Assembly (NCBI RefSeq): GCF_000217955.3
Contig: NZ_AFOY02000015.1
Coordinates: 310,001-374,000 of the forward strand
Direction of reading: 5' to 3'
Origin: Pseudomonas fluorescens HK44
GTDB taxonomy: Bacteria; Pseudomonadota; Gammaproteobacteria; Pseudomonadales; Pseudomonadaceae
DNA length: 64,000 bases
The notes below the pieces were generated by a model that saw only the letters and a list, made by a program, of their open reading frames with translations, did no database searches and was not told the origin of the DNA. Shown here in pieces: positions 25,723-34,139 of this stretch; within the stretch, counting starts at the first letter, position 1, and every line of letters begins with the position of its first letter. The position numbers were made by a program, and so were the translations under genes.

Positions 25723-27433
25723 CGAGCAACAACGGGCGCTGACCGGATTGCTGGGGCTGGGCAATCATTCGGCGCGCAAGAGTCATTACCCGGAGCTCGC
25801 GGCCCGTCTCGACGATCTGGAAGCCGAACGCAACCGCTACAAATGGTTGTTCGAAAACGCAGTCCATGGAATTTTCCAGGCCAGCCTGCAACAGGGCATG
25901 CTCGCCGCCAACCCGGCGCTGGCGCACATGCTGGGTTACGAGACACCTCAGGAAGTGCTGTTCTCCCGAGCCGATCTGGCAAGCCAGTTGTTCGTCGGCG
26001 ATGCGCAGGAAGTGCAGGACATCGCTGAGACCCTGCAAGCTCAACGCAGCCTGCTGGGTTATGAAACCCAACTGCGACGCAAGGACGGCAGCCATATCGA
26101 TGTGTTGATGAACCTGCTGCTCAAGCCGGATCAGGAGGGCCTGGTGGAAGGTTTCGTCGCCGATATCACCGAGCGCAAACTGGCCCAGCAACGCTTGCAG
26201 ACACTCAACGATGAGCTGGAACAACGGGTCACCGCACGCACCGATGAATTGCTCGAAGCCAACCGCAACCTGCAACAGCAGATCGCCCAGCGCGAGCAGG
26301 TCGAGCAGGCCTTGCGCGATGCACGGGATGCGGCGCAGGCGGCCAACAGCAGCAAGGACAAATACCTGGCCGCCGCCAGCCACGACTTGCTACAACCGTT
26401 GAACGCAGCCCGCTTGTTGATCTCCACCTTACGCGAGCGCCCGTTGCCCAGCGTTGAGCAGGTGCTGGTCGAGCGCACCCATCAAGCGCTGGAAGGTGCC
26501 GAAGACCTGCTCACCGATCTGTTGGATATATCCCGTCTCGATCAGGCCGCGGTCAAGCCGGACATCGCCCTGTATCGCCTCGATGAACTGCTGGGCCCGT
26601 TGGTCTCGGAGTTCCAGTCGGTGGCCGGAGCGGCCGGGTTGAACCTGCGGGTACACATGGGCAATTTCGCCATCCACACCGACCTGCGGCTGATGTCGCG
26701 GATCATGCGCAACTTGCTCAGCAATGCCTGTCGCTATACCGAGCGGGGCAGCATCCTGTTGGGCGCCCGGCGACGGGGCAAGAGCCTGCGCCTGGAAGTC
26801 TGGGACACCGGTCGCGGTATTCCCGCCGACCGCCTGGACTCGATCTTCCTGGAGTTCAACCAACTGGACGTCGGACGTGCCGCCGACCGCAAGGGCGTGG
26901 GGTTGGGACTGGCAATTGTCGAGCGTATCGCGAGAATTCTCGAGCACAAGGTCGAGGTCCACTCGTTGCCAGGACGCGGTTCGATGTTCAGCATCCAGGT
27001 GCCGATCGGCGAGCAAGTGCCGCTGCCCATCCATCAGGCGGTGCCGCAGCCGAGTACCGGCAACCCGTTGCCGGGCCGTCGTCTGCTGGTGCTGGACAAC
27101 GAAGTGAGCATCCTCGACAGCATGAGCGCATTGCTCGGCCAGTGGGGCTGCGAGGTGGTGACGGCAACCGACGAGAACGCTGCGCTGCTGGCCTTGCAGG
27201 GGCGGGCGCCGGAATTGATTCTGGCGGATTTCCACCTGGACCATGGGGTCATCGGCTGCGACGTGATTCGCCACCTGCGCGAGCATTTCGCCGCCGCCAT
27301 TCCCGCAGTGATCATCACCGCAGACCGCAGTGATCAGTGCCGCCGCGCCTTGCAACGACTCGGCACGCCGCTGCTGAACAAACCGGTCAAACCCGGAAAG
27401 TTGCGCGCGGTGTTGAGTCAGTTGCTCGGGTAG
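25706..27433 (+). CDS. ercS: Cytosolic hybrid sensor kinase ErcS
   Basis: 575 aa. Start at 25706 (MAKHSDEQQ) with GAGG upstream. One PAS domain (about residues 38-155, WLFENAVHGIFQASLQ), coiled coil, HisKA with His226 in SHDLLQPLNAARLL, HATPase (NLLSNACRYTERG, DTGRGI, GVGLGLAIVE), then a receiver domain with Asp508 in LILADFHLD and Lys in LLNKPVKPG. No membrane segment. Its kinase core and receiver closely resemble those of NahK, which has two more PAS domains. It is expected to act upstream of ErbR in alcohol signalling. Confidence 0.88.
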   Translation: MAKHSDEQQRALTGLLGLGNHSARKSHYPELAARLDDLEAERNRYKWLFENAVHGIFQASLQQGMLAANPALAHMLGYETPQEVLFSRADLASQLFVGDAQEVQDIAETLQAQRSLLGYETQLRRKDGSHIDVLMNLLLKPDQEGLVEGFVADITERKLAQQRLQTLNDELEQRVTARTDELLEANRNLQQQIAQREQVEQALRDARDAAQAANSSKDKYLAAASHDLLQPLNAARLLISTLRERPLPSVEQVLVERTHQALEGAEDLLTDLLDISRLDQAAVKPDIALYRLDELLGPLVSEFQSVAGAAGLNLRVHMGNFAIHTDLRLMSRIMRNLLSNACRYTERGSILLGARRRGKSLRLEVWDTGRGIPADRLDSIFLEFNQLDVGRAADRKGVGLGLAIVERIARILEHKVEVHSLPGRGSMFSIQVPIGEQVPLPIHQAVPQPSTGNPLPGRRLLVLDNEVSILDSMSALLGQWGCEVVTATDENAALLALQGRAPELILADFHLDHGVIGCDVIRHLREHFAAAIPAVIITADRSDQCRRALQRLGTPLLNKPVKPGKLRAVLSQLLG

Positions 27434-27489
27434 CACCCGGATGTCAAGACCATCGAAAAGGTGGACCCGCCACAATAGCGGGTCCGAAA

Positions 27490-27660
27490 GGTGGATCAGC
27501 GCTTCGGCAACTGCCCGAGAGTCTTGAACTCGTTGTCGGTGTGGTCGGTGTAAAGGTCGGGATTGCCAGCAGTTCGCGCAGGGTCTCGGTGGTAGCGTTG
27601 CGGTACTTCACCCGCGCATAAATGCCAAGCAGGCGATGGATCTCGTTCTGCTGTTCAGGA
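27490..27660 (-). pseudogene. Short degenerate fragment, possibly of an M20-family peptidase
   Basis: On the minus strand the frame reads QQNEIHRLLGIYARVKYRNATTETLRELLAIP, which resembles the leader after the signal peptide of Pseudomonas M20 peptidases. Past ELLAIP the frame that makes sense changes (PDLYTDHTDNEFKTLGQLPKR then stop). There is no start and no catalytic region. The family call is tentative; decay is clear from the shift and shortness. Confidence 0.35.
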
Positions 27661-27685
27661 AAAGGGGCTTGCGACGCACAAACGA

Positions 27686-27714
27686 AAAAGCCCGGGGAAG
27701 GTTTCCCGGGCTTT
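27686..27714. terminator. Rho-independent terminator
   Basis: AAAGCCCGGG/CCCGGGCTTT stem with an 8-nt loop and A-/T-flanks. It lies about 250 bp after ercS and can act on either strand. Confidence 0.8.
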
Positions 27715-27835
27715 CAGTGTCGTCGGTCACGTCTTTGCGGGTCATGTCCATTGCTGTTTTTGGAGTAAAAGAAACTCCTTTGATTTCAATGGGTCAGACG
27801 CTAGCTGCGAGTCTCGTTATTATGTTGTCCGCATT

Positions 27836-27862
27836 GAAAAAAGAGCCATTGGCCTCTTTTTT
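27836..27862. terminator. Second rho-independent terminator before the nuclease gene
   Basis: AAAAAAGAG paired with CTCTTTTTT around a GC core (CCATTGG). A strong T-run on both strands makes it bidirectional. Confidence 0.8.
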
Positions 27863-27927
27863 CGTGCCGACGATTTCCGGGCTTTGCCGCCAGTATCCTC
27901 CCTCAATCCAACTCAAAGATTCCAAGC

Positions 27928-28803
27928 ATGAACCTACGCAAAATGGCAGTGGGGCTGTCGGCCCTTGTTTTGTTCTCGACCGGCACGGCAGAAGCTCGCA
28001 ACCTGCTGGATTTCCTCAAGCCGCCCAGCCAGCATGAGGAACAAGGGCACCGTTCAGGCTCCATCAGCCAGAACGCGGCGATTGACCTGTATTCCAGCAA
28101 GCAGCAACAGGCATCGTTTGATGGGTGCGCAGACCTGTTCCCGGCAGCCAGGCCGATCAGCATGGCCAGTGTGCCGGCAACGATGAAGCCCTTGGCCCTG
28201 TGTTCCGACAACTTTGCGGTGCTGTATTCGCAAACCAGCAAGACTCCGTTGGTTGTGGTTGAGCGTCTGAATTCGGCCCAGCTGGCGGATGCCAAGGGAG
28301 AGGAGCGAACCAATCAGTTCTATCCGGACCCACGCATTCCCAAGGACGGGCGGGCGGAGTTGAGCGACTACCGTGGCCAACATCCGGCAGTGGATCGTGG
28401 CCATCAGTCCCCGGCAGCCGATGCACCGAATCCGCATGCAATGGCCCAGTCCTTTGCACTGTCGAACATGGTGCCGCAAGACCCGACCAATAACCGGAAG
28501 ATCTGGAGCAAGGTCGAGTCTGATGTCAGAAAGTTCGCGAAGCGCGCCGATGGCAATGTCTTTGTCTTCACCGGTCCGCTCTTTGATGCAGGTCATACCA
28601 CCATTGGCGACAACAAGGTCTGGGTGCCTGACCGTCTGTTCAAACTGGTTTACGATGCTTCGTCCAAACGTGCCTGGGCTTATGTGCTGCCTAACGCGCA
28701 AACCCGCATTGAGAAGCCGGTGGACTACGAGACTTTTGTGAAGATCACGGGACTCAACCTGCTGGGCAATCTGCCGGTCTCGGGTTCGGTGGTTCGCTCC
28801 TGA
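27928..28803 (+). CDS. Secreted DNA/RNA non-specific endonuclease (NUC family)
   Basis: 291 aa. A signal peptide (MNLRKMAVGLSALVLFSTGTAEA) implies export to the periplasm or outside. The beta-beta-alpha-metal nuclease motif is DRGHQSPAAD (about residues 152-161), with the catalytic His in DRGH and the Mg-ligand Asn in NMVPQDPTNNRKIW. SDYRGQHPAVDRGH leads into it, as in Serratia nuclease relatives. It acts on DNA and RNA without sequence preference; a nutrient-scavenging role is likely. No immunity gene is adjacent, which argues against a toxin. Confidence 0.88.
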   Translation: MNLRKMAVGLSALVLFSTGTAEARNLLDFLKPPSQHEEQGHRSGSISQNAAIDLYSSKQQQASFDGCADLFPAARPISMASVPATMKPLALCSDNFAVLYSQTSKTPLVVVERLNSAQLADAKGEERTNQFYPDPRIPKDGRAELSDYRGQHPAVDRGHQSPAADAPNPHAMAQSFALSNMVPQDPTNNRKIWSKVESDVRKFAKRADGNVFVFTGPLFDAGHTTIGDNKVWVPDRLFKLVYDASSKRAWAYVLPNAQTRIEKPVDYETFVKITGLNLLGNLPVSGSVVRS

Positions 28804-28865
28804 TCTTCAAGGGGTCACTTTGCTGAACGCCACGCCGTTGACCAACGCTGACTGTTCAGCCGAGG

Positions 28866-29576
28866 TCACGGCTTGCGAGCCAGACAAAACACAGGCAGAC
28901 CGGCCAGGCGGTTTACGCCCATGAACGGAAGTTCGATGCTGCACAGCGTCTTCAGCAGCGTATTGACCAGCGGATGATGGCGCTTGAGTTGCGAGCGTGG
29001 CGTCGGCGGTTGTGCGCCTATGGGCAGCAACCGCAGGATCGCCGCAATCGGGAACACCAGAGCGAAGTAATAGGCCCCTTGCATCACCGTCAAACCGGCG
29101 CTCCTGGCCACCGCTTCCAGTTGTGGCAACGTGTAGCGACGCTTGTGTTCAAGAAACTCATCGTGCCCGCTCCAGAGCAGCTGGAACGCCGGCACCGTCA
29201 TCAGGAAACGGCTGCCGGACGGGACTTTATCGACATAGGCCTTGAGTAATCCGAGGTCGTCATCGACATGCTCCAGCACGTCCATCAACAGCACCAGATC
29301 GGCATCCACTGAATCAATCGAACGACGGTAGTGCAGCGGTTTACCGGCGGTTGTGGTGTCCGAGTCTGTCTCATAGCTGATATCCACGCACCAGGCTTCG
29401 GTGGCGGTTGTCCGGGTCAGCAGATGATGGGTGAAAAAGCCGGAGCCGGCGCCGATGTCGAGAATCCTTTTGACGGGGGTATCACCCAACAGACGAGTCA
29501 TCGCCGTGGCTTTCGAACGGTAATACCAATGCTGGCCGATGCTTGAACCGAGAATGTCGATTTCCTTGAGATCCAT
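28866..29576 (-). CDS. Class I SAM-dependent methyltransferase
   Basis: 236 aa. Motif I ILDIGAGSGFFTHHLL, then the acidic post-I strand VDIS, and motif IV LVLLMDVLEHVDDD. The C-terminal half has a hydrophobic stretch (YYFALVFPIAAILRLLPIG) that suggests membrane association, as in methyltransferases of lipid-linked sugar or cell-envelope pathways. The remnant of a polyprenyl-phosphate glycosyltransferase directly upstream supports an envelope-glycan origin. The substrate is unknown. Confidence 0.8.
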   Translation of the reverse strand: MDLKEIDILGSSIGQHWYYRSKATAMTRLLGDTPVKRILDIGAGSGFFTHHLLTRTTATEAWCVDISYETDSDTTTAGKPLHYRRSIDSVDADLVLLMDVLEHVDDDLGLLKAYVDKVPSGSRFLMTVPAFQLLWSGHDEFLEHKRRYTLPQLEAVARSAGLTVMQGAYYFALVFPIAAILRLLPIGAQPPTPRSQLKRHHPLVNTLLKTLCSIELPFMGVNRLAGLPVFCLARKP

Positions 29577-29579
29577 GGT

Positions 29580-29760
29580 TCAGTCCTTGGTGGTGTAGAC
29601 CCGGCGCACCAGAAAAACCGCTAGGCGCTTTGAATCGATGCAGGTTCTGCACGGATATTTACCCAACACTCCGATGCCGATCAGTTGCAGACCACCGGCA
29701 AAGGCGACGGCGACCATCAGCGAAGCGTAGCTCAAGGCGGCAAACATCTTCCCATGGGCC
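29580..29760 (-). pseudogene. C-terminal remnant of a GtrB-like polyprenyl-phosphate glycosyltransferase
   Basis: The minus-strand frame reads ...ALSYASLMVAVAFAGGLQ, LIGIGVLGKY, then degenerate residues, SKR, and VFLVRRVYTTKD before the stop. This is the two-helix C terminus of GT2 enzymes such as GtrB/dolichol-phosphate mannosyltransferase, where GGVQLIGLGVLGEYLGR and ESKxRP are expected. The catalytic N-terminal two thirds are missing. It stops 3 nt before the methyltransferase start, so both were once one operon. About 230 bp upstream of it (to the PhaG gene) hold nothing recognisable. Confidence 0.75.
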
Positions 29761-29992
29761 TAGGGCGGGATGCGATGGCGGTGAACCCGAGCGAGGCTTC
29801 TGCGTCGGGCTTGAGCGTCCGGGATTGTCTTGCTGCAGATCGACGAAATAACTCGTTCGGGCTCTTGCAGACGGGAAAATCCCTGCTTAACTCTGAACCT
29901 CTGGTCAGTCAGTGACTTATCAGTCACAAAGACCGTTCGGGCAGTCGCTCACGCTGTGCGCTTAGTTCAATTTGTCCAGGGAAGAAAATGAC

Positions 29993-30877
29993 ATGATGCC
30001 GAAAACTGCCATCGTCGAGATTTGCAAGAAGTACAAGGTTTATACCGAGCACTATCTCAACGCCGCCGCTGACAAGACCATCATTCTAGTCAACGGCTCG
30101 CTGGCAACTACCGCATCCTTTGCGCAAACGGTGCGTTACCTGCAGCCGCGATTCAATGTGGTGCTCTACGACCAGCCTTACGCCGGTCAGTCGAGACAAC
30201 ACAACCTCCATGGCCAACCGATCCGAAAGGAAGACGAGGCGCAGATACTGCTGGAATTGATCGAACATTTTTCCGTGCACCACGTGCTGTCCTTTTCCTG
30301 GGGCGGTGCGGTTACCTTGCTGGCACTGGCCCAGCGGCCGCGACGAATCGAGAAGGCAGTGATCAATTCATTTGCAGCGCGGATCAATACGCCGATGCGC
30401 GATTACCTGGAGAGCGGCCTGAATTTTCTCCAGGCCTGTGATCGGCTCAATGTCGGGCACTTGATCAACAGCACCATCGGCAAGCACCTGCCATCGTTGT
30501 TCAAACGTTTTAATCACCGGCATGTCAGCAGCCTGGCCGAGCATGAATACCGGCAAATGCATTTTCACGTCAACGAGATCCTGACTCAGGACATCCATTG
30601 CTACGCTGTCTGTGCCGACGCGATCGAAGTCCCGTTGTTGTTCGTCAACGGCGAATGGGATGAGTACACCTCGGTGGAAGATGCCCGGCTTTTTGCCGCT
30701 CATGCCCGTCAGGCCCGGTTCCACACGATCAGGAACACCGGGCACTTCCTCGATATGGAGCATCCGGCGGCCTGGCATGACACACGGCAGGCCTTGCTCG
30801 GTTTTCTGCAGCCGGCTGGCGGGACACTGAGCCAGGTCCGTCATCACTCTTGCAGTAGAGAAACATCACCGATTTGA
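29993..30877 (+). CDS. phaG: PhaG-like (R)-3-hydroxyacyl-ACP:CoA transacylase/thioesterase (PhaG/RhlA family)
   Basis: 294 aa. The ATG at 29993 follows AGGGAAG. Alpha/beta-hydrolase fold: NGSLATTASFAQTVR, nucleophile Ser in SFSWGGAVTLLALA, acid in NGEWDEYTSVEDAR, catalytic His in NTGHFLDME. The sequence follows PhaG of P. putida almost throughout (KVYTEHY, NVVLYDQPY, TIGKHLPSLFKRFNHRHVSSLAEHEYRQMHFH). PhaG diverts 3-hydroxyacyl units from fatty-acid synthesis to PHA. The patch AGQSRQHN is instead as in RhlA, so an HAA-synthase activity cannot be excluded. No pha or rhl genes are adjacent. Confidence 0.8.
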   Translation: MMPKTAIVEICKKYKVYTEHYLNAAADKTIILVNGSLATTASFAQTVRYLQPRFNVVLYDQPYAGQSRQHNLHGQPIRKEDEAQILLELIEHFSVHHVLSFSWGGAVTLLALAQRPRRIEKAVINSFAARINTPMRDYLESGLNFLQACDRLNVGHLINSTIGKHLPSLFKRFNHRHVSSLAEHEYRQMHFHVNEILTQDIHCYAVCADAIEVPLLFVNGEWDEYTSVEDARLFAAHARQARFHTIRNTGHFLDMEHPAAWHDTRQALLGFLQPAGGTLSQVRHHSCSRETSPI

Positions 30878-30878
30878 G

Positions 30879-31649
30879 CTACGCGAGGACAATGTGTTTC
30901 AGTTTGGCGTTCAGTGCAGCGAACGCCGCTTCAGTGCTGGCCTTGTGGTTGGTGATGAGCACGTCAATACGCTCTGGTGGACAGAAGGCTACGCGGCTCT
31001 CCACACCGATCTTGCTGTAGTCGGCCAGGATAACCACGCGCTCGGCATGCTCGGCCATGGCGCGGGCCACTTCGGCTTCACGGTGGTCGTAGTTGCTGGC
31101 ACCGCGCTGGGCGTCGATGCCGACGGGCGACAACAGCGCGAGGTCGGCCCGATAGCGGCCAATCTCCGCCACCGTGGTGCCGCCAACCGTGGCGGGAGCA
31201 CGGTCGTCGAGTGAACCGCCCAATACGATTACCTCGTTGTGCTGAGCGCCCGACGCAGCGGGGTTACGCAATTGCAGCGCCACGTTGAACGAGTTGGTGA
31301 TCACGGTCAGCCCGCCCAGTTTGGCCAGCTCTTCGGCAAGAATGACAGTGGTGGTGCCCGCGTCGATAAACACGGTCTGTCCGTGCGACAGCAGGCCGAC
31401 CGCTGCACGCGCGAGGTCACGCTTGAATTTGACGTTACTGTGCGCCCGCTCGGCGATGGGGGCTTCGTCTTCGACGCGAATGGCTCCGCCGTGTATCCGC
31501 TTCAACTCCCCGAGGTCTTCCAGAGCGACCAGATCGCGCCGCACGGTCTCGCGTGAAACATTCAGCTCCGTAACGATGCGGTCGGTGGTGACGCGCTGCA
31601 AGGTCGAAAGCAGTGCGCGGATTCGCTGGTAACGCTCTTCTTGCCACAT
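30879..31649 (-). CDS. DeoR-family transcriptional repressor
   Basis: 256 aa. Start at 31649 (MWQEERYQRIR). The N-terminal HTH is RVTTDRIVTELNVSRETVRRDLVALEDLGELKRIHGGA, the classic DeoR signature; the sugar-phosphate sensor domain (DeoRC) has FIDAGTTTVILAEEL and AEVARAMAEHAERVVILADYSKIG. It is divergent from the HAD phosphatase gene across a 265-bp gap holding an AT-rich palindrome, so it probably represses that gene and itself. Effectors of this family are phosphorylated sugars. Confidence 0.88.
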   Translation of the reverse strand: MWQEERYQRIRALLSTLQRVTTDRIVTELNVSRETVRRDLVALEDLGELKRIHGGAIRVEDEAPIAERAHSNVKFKRDLARAAVGLLSHGQTVFIDAGTTTVILAEELAKLGGLTVITNSFNVALQLRNPAASGAQHNEVIVLGGSLDDRAPATVGGTTVAEIGRYRADLALLSPVGIDAQRGASNYDHREAEVARAMAEHAERVVILADYSKIGVESRVAFCPPERIDVLITNHKASTEAAFAALNAKLKHIVLA

Positions 31650-31774
31650 GCCGGGTGTCCCTGCTGTTTGAGTTGCTGTCCGAGCACGCATTGTGGAGGG
31701 GCGTGGGTCACTGTCAAGTTCGCCCCGGTCCGCATCAGCATGGGACAGGCGCGGTCTGCGAATCATTAAAATGT

Positions 31775-31791
31775 AATATTGTGGCAATATT
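31775..31791. promoter_or_regulatory. AT-rich palindrome between the DeoR and phosphatase genes
   Basis: AATATTG-TGG-CAATATT, a perfect 7-bp inverted repeat in the divergent promoter region, a good candidate operator for the DeoR repressor. Confidence 0.5.
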
Positions 31792-31914
31792 GTATTTATG
31801 TGTATTTGAAGTTAGCCTCATCGCGGGACGGTTTTCCCCCCTCGTCCGCATTTCGAAACACGCTTTCGCCATCGCCTCGGTTGTAACCTATCGTCTAGAA
31901 GTAGGAGCTATACC

Positions 31915-33195
31915 ATGCAGCGTCGCCAGTTTCTGAACACCCTCGCTACTGTTTCCGTCGTAACCCCGCTGTTGTTGTCCTCCCGTATAACGCAAGCCGC
32001 CACGCCCTCGGCCACACCGAATGCGCTGGATCCGGCGCGCTGGTCGCCACTGAACACCCAGCGCCTGCAGGCGGTGATCGACCAGCACGGCGTCAAAAGC
32101 GCGTCCTATCGTCCTGATCAGCGCCCGTACGCGGTGTTCGACTGGGACAACACCTGCATCATGAATGACTGTGAAGAAGCGCTGCTGGTCTACCAGATCA
32201 ATCATTTGCAGTACAAGCTGACGCCCGATGAGTTCGCTACCGTGCTGCGCCAGGACGTGCCGAACGGCGCGTTCATGAAGGACTACACCACGGTGGACGG
32301 CAAGCCGGTCACCATGGAGGACATCGCCAGCGACGTGGAAGCTGACTACCGCTGGTTGCACGCCAACTACAAAGGGCTTGCCGGCGACAAAAGCCTGGAA
32401 GAGATCCAGGCCAGCGAGCAGTACAAGGATTTTCTCGCCAAGCTCTACTTCATGTACGACGCGATCTGCGACAGCTACCCGGTGGAGATCGGCTACAAGT
32501 GGATTCTGTACTTCTACAAGAACATGACCACGGCCGAGTTGCAGGCGATGGCCGAGGCCTCCAACAACTACGCCATGGGCGACGCGCTGCGCAAGGTCAA
32601 GTACGAGAGTTCACGCACGTTGCCGGGCAAGGCTGGGGTGGTGGCGGACACGCATTTTCATGGCATCCGTATCCATGAGGAAATCCGTGGCCTGATGCAC
32701 ACGTTGCGCGCCAACGGCATCGACGTCTACGTCAGCACCGCCTCGATCGACGACGTGGTGCGCGTGTTCGCCGGCCACTCCAATTACGGCTATGGCGTAC
32801 CGCCCGAGAACGTGATCGGCCTGCGCATGGCGATGGAAGACGGTAAGTACACCAGTCGCTATCAACCGGACTGGCACTTCAATTACGGGCCGGGCAAGAC
32901 CGTCGGCATCAAGAATGTACTGGTGAAACAGAAGGGCTACGGCCCGGTGCTGGTGGCCGGTGACAGCGACGGTGATGCGTGGATGCTGCGCGACTTCAAC
33001 GACACGGCGGTGGGCGTGATCGTCAACCGCATGAAGAAGGGCGAGATTGGTGCCGACAGCCAGCAGGCTGCCGCCCAGTTGGGCAAGCCGGACGCCCGTT
33101 TCATCCTGCAAGGGCGCGACGAGCACACCGGTCTGATGATCCCGGACGAGAAATCGCTCAAGTACGGTAAAGACGAACGTAAGTTGCTGGCCTGA
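31915..33195 (+). CDS. Periplasmic HAD-family phosphatase (phosphorylcholine-phosphatase-like)
   Basis: 426 aa; TAGGAG 9 nt before the ATG. The N terminus MQRRQFLNTLATVSVV is Tat-like (RRQFL) and cleaved near TQA-AT. HAD motif I DWDNTCIMND, motif II around YVSTAS, motif III Lys in GKTVGIKNV, motif IV GDSDGDAWML. The layout with a long helical cap between motifs I and II resembles Pseudomonas PchP and other secreted HAD phosphatases. Controlled most likely by the divergent DeoR gene, so the substrate could be a sugar phosphate; neither substrate is proven. Confidence 0.8.
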   Translation: MQRRQFLNTLATVSVVTPLLLSSRITQAATPSATPNALDPARWSPLNTQRLQAVIDQHGVKSASYRPDQRPYAVFDWDNTCIMNDCEEALLVYQINHLQYKLTPDEFATVLRQDVPNGAFMKDYTTVDGKPVTMEDIASDVEADYRWLHANYKGLAGDKSLEEIQASEQYKDFLAKLYFMYDAICDSYPVEIGYKWILYFYKNMTTAELQAMAEASNNYAMGDALRKVKYESSRTLPGKAGVVADTHFHGIRIHEEIRGLMHTLRANGIDVYVSTASIDDVVRVFAGHSNYGYGVPPENVIGLRMAMEDGKYTSRYQPDWHFNYGPGKTVGIKNVLVKQKGYGPVLVAGDSDGDAWMLRDFNDTAVGVIVNRMKKGEIGADSQQAAAQLGKPDARFILQGRDEHTGLMIPDEKSLKYGKDERKLLA

Positions 33196-33416
33196 TGGTG
33201 CTGGCTCGCGGGTGGTCGACGGCCACCCGCGAGCCGCAGTGACCGTGGCCAACCTCGGTGCCAGTTCACTGCGGCTGGCTAGCAAGAAGGAATCGGCTAC
33301 CAGTGCAGCCGATTTCATCCGCGCAGGGGCATGGATCCGTTCGTCGTTTGTTCTGAACTACAAGCAAGTGCTTTTGTCAGACAATTTGTAAAAAACGAAC
33401 CATTATGGAATCTATC

Positions 33417-33977
33417 ATGCCTTTGAAAAACAAGAAGCTAGCCGCAGTTATGTCGTGTGTATTGATGCTTGCTGCCGCGCCTCTGCTCCCCGCCGGGTTG
33501 TCTGTCATGGGTACGGCCTATGCCAAAGAAGGTGGTGGTCACGGCGGTGGTAATGGTGGCGGAAATGGTGGCGGAAATGGTGGCGGTAGCGGCGGTAGCG
33601 GCGGTAGCGGCGGAAATGGCGGCGGCAGCGGTGGTGGCGCTCACGCGGGTGAAGGTCATTCGGCGGGTGCCAAGAGCAATGGTCGCGCTGAAGGCCAGGA
33701 AACCGATCATGACGGCCGGGCTGTTCGAGACCATGGATTGAGCGGTAAACACCTTGGACGTGATCGCGATGCCCACCTTGGACGTGACCGCGATGACCAT
33801 CTTGGACGTGACCGCGATGGCCATCGTGGTCATGGGGCGGTCACTTCGGGTATTGCGCACTCGAAAGCAACGCGAGGGGTGACGAAAGCGACGGCTATCT
33901 CGGCGACAACGCCTGGAGATCACAATACAAAGGGTTTGAGTAAGGCAGTGACCTCGACCACTGACAAAATCCGATAA
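33417..33977 (+). CDS. Gly-rich secreted repeat protein of unknown function
   Basis: 186 aa from the ATG at 33417; an ATG 12 nt earlier is also possible, and neither has a good ribosome site. A signal peptide ends near AYA-KE. Then residues about 40-77 are nearly pure Gly with Asn/Ser (GGGNGGGNGGGSGGSGG), followed by a His/Asp/Arg region with three exact copies of HLGRDRD. The C-terminal part is Thr/Ala-rich and low complexity. A cell-surface or extracellular, possibly metal-binding, protein is plausible; I do not recognise a family. Confidence 0.6.
   Translation: MPLKNKKLAAVMSCVLMLAAAPLLPAGLSVMGTAYAKEGGGHGGGNGGGNGGGNGGGSGGSGGSGGNGGGSGGGAHAGEGHSAGAKSNGRAEGQETDHDGRAVRDHGLSGKHLGRDRDAHLGRDRDDHLGRDRDGHRGHGAVTSGIAHSKATRGVTKATAISATTPGDHNTKGLSKAVTSTTDKIR
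33750..33821 (+). repeat. Three tandem 24-bp repeats inside the Gly-rich protein gene
   Basis: Units at 33750, 33774 and 33798 share CTTGGACGTGA-CGCGATG; each encodes HLGRDRD plus one variable residue (A, D, G). Confidence 0.9.
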
Positions 33978-33990
33978 GCACAACGCCTTC

Positions 33991-34023
33991 AAAAAGCCGG
34001 GAAAACCATTGGTTGCCCGGCTT
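33991..34023 (+). terminator. Probable terminator after the Gly-rich protein gene
   Basis: AAGCCGGG/CCCGGCTT stem with a 14-nt loop but a poor T-run; a second, stronger hairpin follows at 34051. Confidence 0.5.
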
Positions 34024-34050
34024 AATGAGACGGTCAGTCTGACCGAGAAG

Positions 34051-34090
34051 AAGCCCTGCAGGTTGACGCGTGCAGGGCTTTTCTCGTTTT
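34051..34090 (+). terminator. Rho-independent terminator
   Basis: AAGCCCTGCA/TGCAGGGCTT stem, 10-nt loop, then TTCTCGTTTT. Confidence 0.75.
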
Positions 34091-34139
34091 CGGCCGGGGA
34101 TCGGCTACAGTTGAGAAGTCATCGATAGGGAGATCTCAT

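Noticed and set aside
29993..30877. Calling the hydrolase RhlA
   Set aside because: Overall sequence follows PhaG more closely (KVYTEHY, GKHLPSLFKRFN); only one short patch is RhlA-like.
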